Shown one piece after another: positions 58,459 through 64,000 of a stretch of DNA of 64,000 nucleotides. Source of the stretch: Paragonimus westermani (taxonomy: Eukaryota; Platyhelminthes; Trematoda; Plagiorchiida; Troglotrematidae); NCBI GenBank assembly GCA_008508345.1, contig QNGE01002357.1, positions 1-64,000 of the forward strand. Reading direction: 5' to 3'. The notes beneath the pieces were generated by a model, which did not search any database, had not been told where the DNA came from, and was given only the letters and a program-made list of their open reading frames with translations. Positions within the stretch are counted from its first letter, which is position 1, and every line of letters starts with the position of its first letter. Both the position numbers and the translations under genes were made by a program.

Positions 58459-61223
58459 TTTTATTGTGACATAATAGTCAGTCAGACTGCCTACAGACGA
58501 TACCACCCTTAACTTGCAAGATTTCACCAAGCACGGATATATCTTCCATCATCCAGTCCTATTGTTTCTCAATGTTCTAATTCATACTATTGGATTTCTA
58601 TTCGTCCTGACTACAGTTTACACGATATTGAACGACTGTAGTTTAACATACTGTTTGGGCTACAGTTTCATCTCAATTCCTGTTCCACCATGTTCTGCAA
58701 CTTAACAGTGATCAATTCGCTCGTTGGCGAAGACAACTTTACATTTGAAGATAATATCGAGTGTTCTTAAAGCATCAGTTAGTGATTATTCTGTGAGGTA
58801 CGCAAGCGCTCTGGTTCATAAACCAAACGTCACAGTTTCAATCTTCTACCCAACCATCTTTATCGAATGCGTCAAAACAGGATGATCACCAGCCATTCAC
58901 TAATGTGGTGATCAAATATCTTTCATTTTCTGCTCTCATCCTCGGTTGTTTGAAAGTCACTGTTTGGTGTCATGGTCAGTGCGCACTTCCAGACTTCAAC
59001 ACACGCAGCGACGTTCCCTAATCCATGTGTTTGCTTGTTTCGTACTGACTCGAAAACGTCCTGTCCGAACTGATAGACACCCAGACTGAGTGCTAGAAAG
59101 CAAACATGAAAATCTGTTTACCTGTTGCTAAATCTTGCTTGAACACACGTTCATTCTCGAGATTTGTGTGTGATTGTGCTTGCGCATGCACGCTTCAACA
59201 AACACGCCAGCAAGTTCAGTTCACAACGTCCTTTCCGGTCTATCCGTGAAGTAGTGCGTTAACAGACGTCACGTGATTTCCGACAAGAGACCTTGTCTTC
59301 CCGTCAGCTTGGTGAATAAGTTGGGGAGTTTGGAGTTTCACAGCCTATTTTAGAGAACAGAGATAGACCATTTCAAGGTTGGCATCTACCAAAGGCAATA
59401 CACTACGTTTTGCGGACACTGCGAGCATACCTTGCGCATAATGAACCATATACCACTGCAATCTATATTGGAAACGCGTCAACTTAACAGCAGAATGTGC
59501 GTTCGACAGCACACTTTACGCGTAGACCTGAGCTGAGTTTTGTAGCGTGGATCTTTGTTATGCAAATAACACCCTCCAGGTTACCACTAATATAGGAAAA
59601 GTCGCAGGTCTGCAGAAAAATGGGTACCCAAAGTACTCTTTTTTAAAACTTCAACCCAGTCGGTATTTCCATTTTGGACTTCCGTTCAGGTATTTCACCA
59701 TCATTAAGCTACTTTTCTAGTTGTTAGCAATTTGAAAGTTGTTAGAATACAACTATTGAATGGGACAAAGATGGGTTGAGTAACTCAACCTGGAAGTTCC
59801 GAGGTTCGAGTACATTAACATGAACATCTTATTTATTGATCCACCTCAATAAATGGTGACTGACCATTTTTCAACGCTAAAAGACCTTTGAAATTAGAGG
59901 AGCAGTAGACGTTGAAATGTTCTGAAGCTATCTTCCAATTTCAATCACATTCAAGGAAAAAATGACCGGGTCAAACTTGTTGGGAAAATGTATTGAAGTA
60001 AAAGGTTTTTAAGAATTTCGTACACTTACTATTTGGGCTGTTCGATTGTTTTTCCTATCTTAAGTTAAGGTTAGGGCAAAGTTAACATAAGGATTCATTG
60101 TCGTCACGTGACTCAAACGTCAACCAAATACATCTACCTACGGAGAAACGAGGACATCATTGATACAACATTCCATTTTGGGAGACGATCCTTCAAACAA
60201 AAGAATAATTTCGTTCATTCTACCAAACTGTACAGTTAGAACATTCACCCATGGAGAAAGTCTACCGGGAGAACCGTTTTCTCTTACCTCAGTGGAAACC
60301 GACAAACGAATCATGTTATTGTGTTGACCCAGATGCAACATTTAGGTATCAGTCCAAATTCCCAAAAACTAAATAAGCACCATGGATTTGCGGGAAAAAC
60401 ATTGATGTTTCCAGCCTATAAGCTTAAGGGATGATCTTCCGGATTACCTTGGGATGGCACTGGCCATTGACGTACGCTAAAAAGCGAAGACTGACTGAAG
60501 AGTCGTTATTGTGACGTCTTAGATTCACACTAGAATTCTATGCCAAACGAAACTCATGCCTAGGTTATCGGCTCGTCAGCATGTTTTTCCGTCCATCAAT
60601 TATTTCGCCGATCATGTTTAACCGAGGGGGTGAATTGGAGGTATTGAGGTCGATGTGCCCATTTAAAGCACCTTTAGAAAAGATAAGTGCAATGGCTGGG
60701 CATTCCTGTTTCGCTTTTTCTCATTCCCGACTTCCGCCAGTTTGACCGTGTAACCTGTGGTTTCACATACATACATGTCTATGTATGGTCAGAAGCTGTT
60801 TCATGTGAAATATGTAGCCAGTAAGCCACATATAGTTTTAACACAGCAAGATCGTGGCATCAAAACTAACTAGTGTCAGTGTTCAACCGGAATGTTACAC
60901 TAGTGACCAACACCGCAGATGATCAATAGAATCAGGTGCCAAATGTTGTCATTAGGGACATATCCCTCGAGACGGGTGGCGGAAAATCAAACTTTCACCT
61001 CTGGGTTATCATCATTAGGGTAGCGTGCAACTAACCTACATCAATTTGCGTGATCTATGGTGCCCGAAACAGGATCAGTAACCAATGAATTTTGGAACAC
61101 ATAGTTCTCTTTAACCAATTCAACACATCAGAAAAAAGACATCATGATCTGGTAGATTCCATGTAAGACAATAAGACGGGTGGGTAGTAGAGTTCAAATA
61201 TGAGCTTTCTGGGCTTCTGGCGT
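58459..61223. other. No recognisable gene
   Basis: A 63-codon hydrophobic frame (58514-58705) and a 67-codon minus-strand frame (60138-60341) have no family resemblance. A 17-bp palindrome lies at 59774-59790. No other structure was found. Confidence 0.45.
59774..59790. repeat. 17-bp palindrome
   Basis: GGTTGAGT (59774-59781) and ACTCAACC (59783-59790) are perfectly complementary around a single A. A B-box-like GAGGTTCGAGTAC follows at 59801-59813, so this could be the folded head of an old tRNA-derived element. The rest is not recognisable. Confidence 0.6.
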
Positions 61224-61345
61224 GGCTTTGTAGATCGGTTGGTAGAGCGCTTTCGCGCTGATGCATGCTGTCTATGTCAATGGTTTGAATCTACTCGAAG
61301 CCCTGACTTTTCATAGTTGAGTCCCATCTGAACTATAGTGGTATA
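61224..61345 (+). repeat. SINE family 2 copy, best-preserved tRNA-like head
   Basis: GGCTTTG (61224-61230) and CGAAGCC (61296-61302) pair along seven positions like a tRNA acceptor stem. Between them lie an A box (TAGATCGGTTGGTAGAGCG) and a B box (GGTTTGAATC). The D arm is nearly paired, but anticodon and T arms are not, so it is a retroposon head rather than a working tRNA gene. The tail reads CCTGACTTTTCATAGTTG then AGTCCCATCTGAACTATAG, shared with the other copies. Confidence 0.7.
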
Positions 61346-61734
61346 TTAATATTTCGTTTATTCTCATCACTCGCACAAGTAAGACTTGCCAGCTGTATAT
61401 ACCATACACACAGGGACAAACAAGAACTACACATGCCCACGAGCACACCAAATGTTACCTAATCACGTTCATGGAAACCCGGTAGGTTGCCTCAACCACT
61501 TTTGTGTACATAGCGTCCGCTGGTAAGTTCGGATTAGCATCGCTTAACAGTAAGCTAGCGACTTAGAGTTTCGTTTGCGCAACAGTATCTTGACTGAGTA
61601 TAATCGGTCAAATCGATGGCGTTGAATTTCGAGCAGTCAGTTCATCAACTTGATGCTGGCGGGTAATTATTTGTTTTATATATGATTTCGTTTTATCTGG
61701 CTCCATTTGTTTTCTAACCACTGATTACCACTTG

Positions 61735-62215
61735 AACTGAATACCTTTACTCTGCGCGGAAAACATGAGATTTTGTTATTCGAGTAAGGGGTTTCATTAG
61801 CTTGATGGTATAGCCATCCGAAGTTCACTGGATTCTGCTTTAGCCGACGTATTCATGGTCAAAGTTGAACAGGCACTATATCGAGTTGTGGGCAACCGGA
61901 AACTCCATGAACGGTATGTCGATGACATTTTCCTGGTTGGACAAGACAAGGAGCCAGTAGAAAACACATTTCAAACTTTAAACTTAGTCCGCCAAAATTA
62001 AGATACGGAGCACTGCTTTCTAACAATCTCCCGAAACGTTTCACTCGAAAATGGAGCAAACTTACTCTTGATGAAAATGCAACTGCGGGAGTACGTAAAC
62101 AAACCGTTTACATCGAAATCCCCGTCAAGTGTAACAGCTTGATGAACGCCATTAAAATGACGATCAGTGACGCTTTGAAACTTGTGTAAAATGCATCAGA
62201 GTTTACTCTACCTTC
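61735..62215 (+). pseudogene. Penelope-like RT, copy A, internally deleted
   Basis: The plus strand reads LLCAENMRFCYSSKGFH, TAG (61798-61800), then LDGIAIRSSLDSALADVF, then the catalytic block RYVDDIFLVGQ with YVDD at 61915-61926. The usual MGSP of the motif before the catalytic site is changed to IRSS. After a TAA the homology resumes with KQTVYIEIPVKCNSLMNAI and TISDALKLV (about 62090-62186). That block normally lies some 150 residues after YVDD, so most of the thumb region has been deleted. No endonuclease is present. Copy B starts almost directly after it. Confidence 0.88.
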
Positions 62216-62235
62216 ACAACTAACTAGAATTTCTG

Positions 62236-63354
62236 TTGCCTATCAAGAAGCGAAGTCCAGTGTTTCCTGCCAGTCACTGTCGTTTCCTTGTCGATTGTTT
62301 GAAACGGTTATTCCTACTTTTTGGTAAGGGTTTTCAACAGCTTGATGGCATTGCCATGGGGAGCCCACTCGACCCTATTTTAATCGAAGTGTTCATGACC
62401 AAAGTTGAACGGACACTGTTTCCGAATTAAAACTCTACAAACGGTACGCCGACGATATGTTCTTGATTGCGCAAAACAGAGAACATGTAGAAAGAACGAG
62501 TCAAGCTTTTAGTTCATTTCAGTCGAGTATCTCAGTTATTTGTGATTGCGATAGTGAGAACAGTTTACTCTTCTTGGACACCCTGGTTAAACATCGTCTA
62601 GACGAATCTATTGGACGTTCGGTGCAACGTAGACCGACAGGGACGGAACGATAAATGAACTTCATGGGTTTTGCTCCTTTTGCGTGCAACAGGACACTAG
62701 TACGTACACTATATTACAGATTCTCAAGAATATGATACCAGGATAGATTTCGAGCTGAGCAAGCAGTCTTGTATGAAACGTTTCTTGCTAACAGAATGTT
62801 CACCCGGAATTACAGTAAGTGTACTCCTGCGGAAAATGCCACTCTGGAAGTCCCTATAAGATCTGTCTGCAATAATCTCTGGTTCAAAGGTGACAGTGTG
62901 ATGACCGCCTCTGAAAGGATGATCAGTGTTGTGTGTGTAATGAAGCAAAGCTTGTCCTGACCCCTCAAACGACTAGATTACCTCCGTTCTCGGTTAAAAA
63001 GCAAATCAATATATTTTCCTTCAGCCATCGTATCTTTCAGTTTTTGTACAGTCGCGGAAGCACGTTATTATAACAGAAAAGATTCTTAAAACTAGAGCTA
63101 ACGAGCACATTCCGAATTGGTTAGGAGTTGCGCTGACTCATCCGCCAGTGAGTGACACTCAGGACAGAACAACCGCCGCTTCATCCATTGCAATGTACTT
63201 ATCGACCACAGTTAATATATCATCTTCTTTTATAGCCCCTATGACCACCTACAGCTCACAAATTTTCGGGTATATTGAAGCGTTGTTGATCAGCCGTCAA
63301 TAGTCGGTTTTATGCATTCAGTACCAACGGGTTGTCAACCTTTTTCCACCGTGG
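62236..63354 (+). pseudogene. Penelope-like element, copy B: RT to GIY-YIG end
   Basis: Order on the plus strand: GKGFQQLDGIAMGSPLDP (about 62325-62376) and VFMTKVERTLF; a frameshift around 62425; KRYADDMFLIAQ with catalytic YADD at 62445-62456; ENSLLFLDTLVKH (about 62554-62592); a deleted or shifted stretch; KCTPAENATLEVPIRSV (about 62818-62868) and LWFKGDSVMTASERMI (about 62878-62925). After a TAA the endonuclease part gives RANEHIPNWLGVALTHPP, SSIAMYLSTT, FGYIEALLISR (to about 63297) and, one frameshift later, LCIQYQRVVNLFPPWV (63310-63357). The GIY-YIG start itself is not recognisable. There are several frameshifts and stops, so it is non-functional. Confidence 0.9.
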
Positions 63355-64000
63355 GTTTAGTCGTTGATACCAATCACGATTCAGCCCGATTTGTACTTTA
63401 AATCGTTTCATTTCAGCTCTCTTGTTTTTATTTTCATGAGAGTCTAATGTTTAGGACTAACGAGAGGGTGCAAAATGAACTCATATCGTAACTGATATCC
63501 TCTGACTATTTTAATCATCTATCATTTCGTAATTTTTCTGGTTTGACGAAGCAATAAACCGTTGAATGACTGAAAGTTGGGATAACCCACTTCGGAACTT
63601 TGTCAAGTGAACAAATTGTACACAAAGTAAGTGATGGCATAATTTTGTCCGCCTTTACAGAGCTCAGCCTTTTCAGCGGGAAACAATATTTTCATACTTA
63701 TACATCTTATTCATTTTCAATTTGTATACTACGCAACATTTGTACCAACTATACAAAGACACTTAATACAAGAGAAGTAACAACCTAATATACGGAATTT
63801 GGAATTATATTCAATCGCAATTGGGTGATAGTACTCAGCGGTATTTTTGGGCAATGCCCACCACGTCTTTTAGTCTAGCCGCACCGGTGCTGACTAATTG
63901 ATTCAAAGCACACACGGTGGATCAGATGAATTCAGAGTTTTGACTTTTCAGGCTGACTTTTTGAACTATCATTGCCATTTGTAGTTACAGCCGGCATTCC
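63355..64000. other. 3' flank of Penelope copy B, nothing recognised
   Basis: After the terminal PPW no further element sequence, hammerhead-like core or tRNA-like box was found. One 62-codon frame (63600-63788) has no motif. Confidence 0.45.

Noticed and set aside
61224..61302. Functional tRNA gene
   Set aside because: Acceptor stem and boxes are tRNA-like, but the anticodon and T arms do not pair and the tail is shared with other repeat copies, so it is a SINE head.
1..64000. CRISPR array, bacterial operon, rRNA or phage-type system
   Set aside because: No regularly spaced repeats, no clustered long ORFs with ribosome binding sites and no rRNA-like sequence; the content is eukaryotic.

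Overview
This window looks like gene-poor eukaryotic (metazoan) DNA. It has no bacterial gene organisation, no long open frame (the longest is about 119 codons), and scattered, heavily decayed transposable elements. A digenean fluke or close flatworm relative is the most likely source. This is an inference from two things together: Penelope-like retroelements (reverse transcriptase plus GIY-YIG endonuclease), and a tRNA-derived SINE whose copies together imply a hammerhead ribozyme, an arrangement known from Schistosoma Sm-alpha. The species cannot be settled from the sequence.

Layout. 1-1062: a frameshifted Penelope-like RT on the minus strand, running off the left edge, with a small plus-strand fragment of its own C-terminal region embedded in it. 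1063-13.9 kb: no recognisable gene; two SINE family 2 remnants (4.7 and 9.1 kb), a tRNA-like B box (12.5 kb) and a possible exon (11.65 kb). 13.9 kb: a hammerhead-like fold. 14.8-33.3 kb: unannotatable DNA with three possible short coding exons (14.8, 27.4, 33.0 kb) and several inverted repeats. 33.7 kb: a minus-strand copy of SINE family 1, the ribozyme SINE. 36.5 kb: a small insertion-like structure. 40.8-44.1 kb: a Tc1/mariner transposase relic and unidentified minus-strand open frames, one with both splice sites. 44.5-51.7 kb: further SINE copies, including a cluster at 51.0-51.7 kb. 55.1-55.5 kb: an orphan Penelope GIY-YIG end followed by a second hammerhead-like fold. 56.4-61.3 kb: three SINE family 2 remnants. 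61.7-63.35 kb: two head-to-tail, differently truncated Penelope copies on the plus strand; the second reaches the element's terminal LPW-like motif.

The autonomous element types that can be named (Penelope-like and Tc1/mariner) are dead: each copy has stops, frameshifts or truncation. The SINEs would have depended on another element's machinery. No complete host gene can be assigned. The possible exons are flagged because an open frame meets canonical splice signals, but none matched a family I recognise. The most interesting signal is the hammerhead ribozyme that can be inferred from three diverged copies of SINE family 1, alongside two separate hammerhead-like folds, one directly 3' of a Penelope ORF end.
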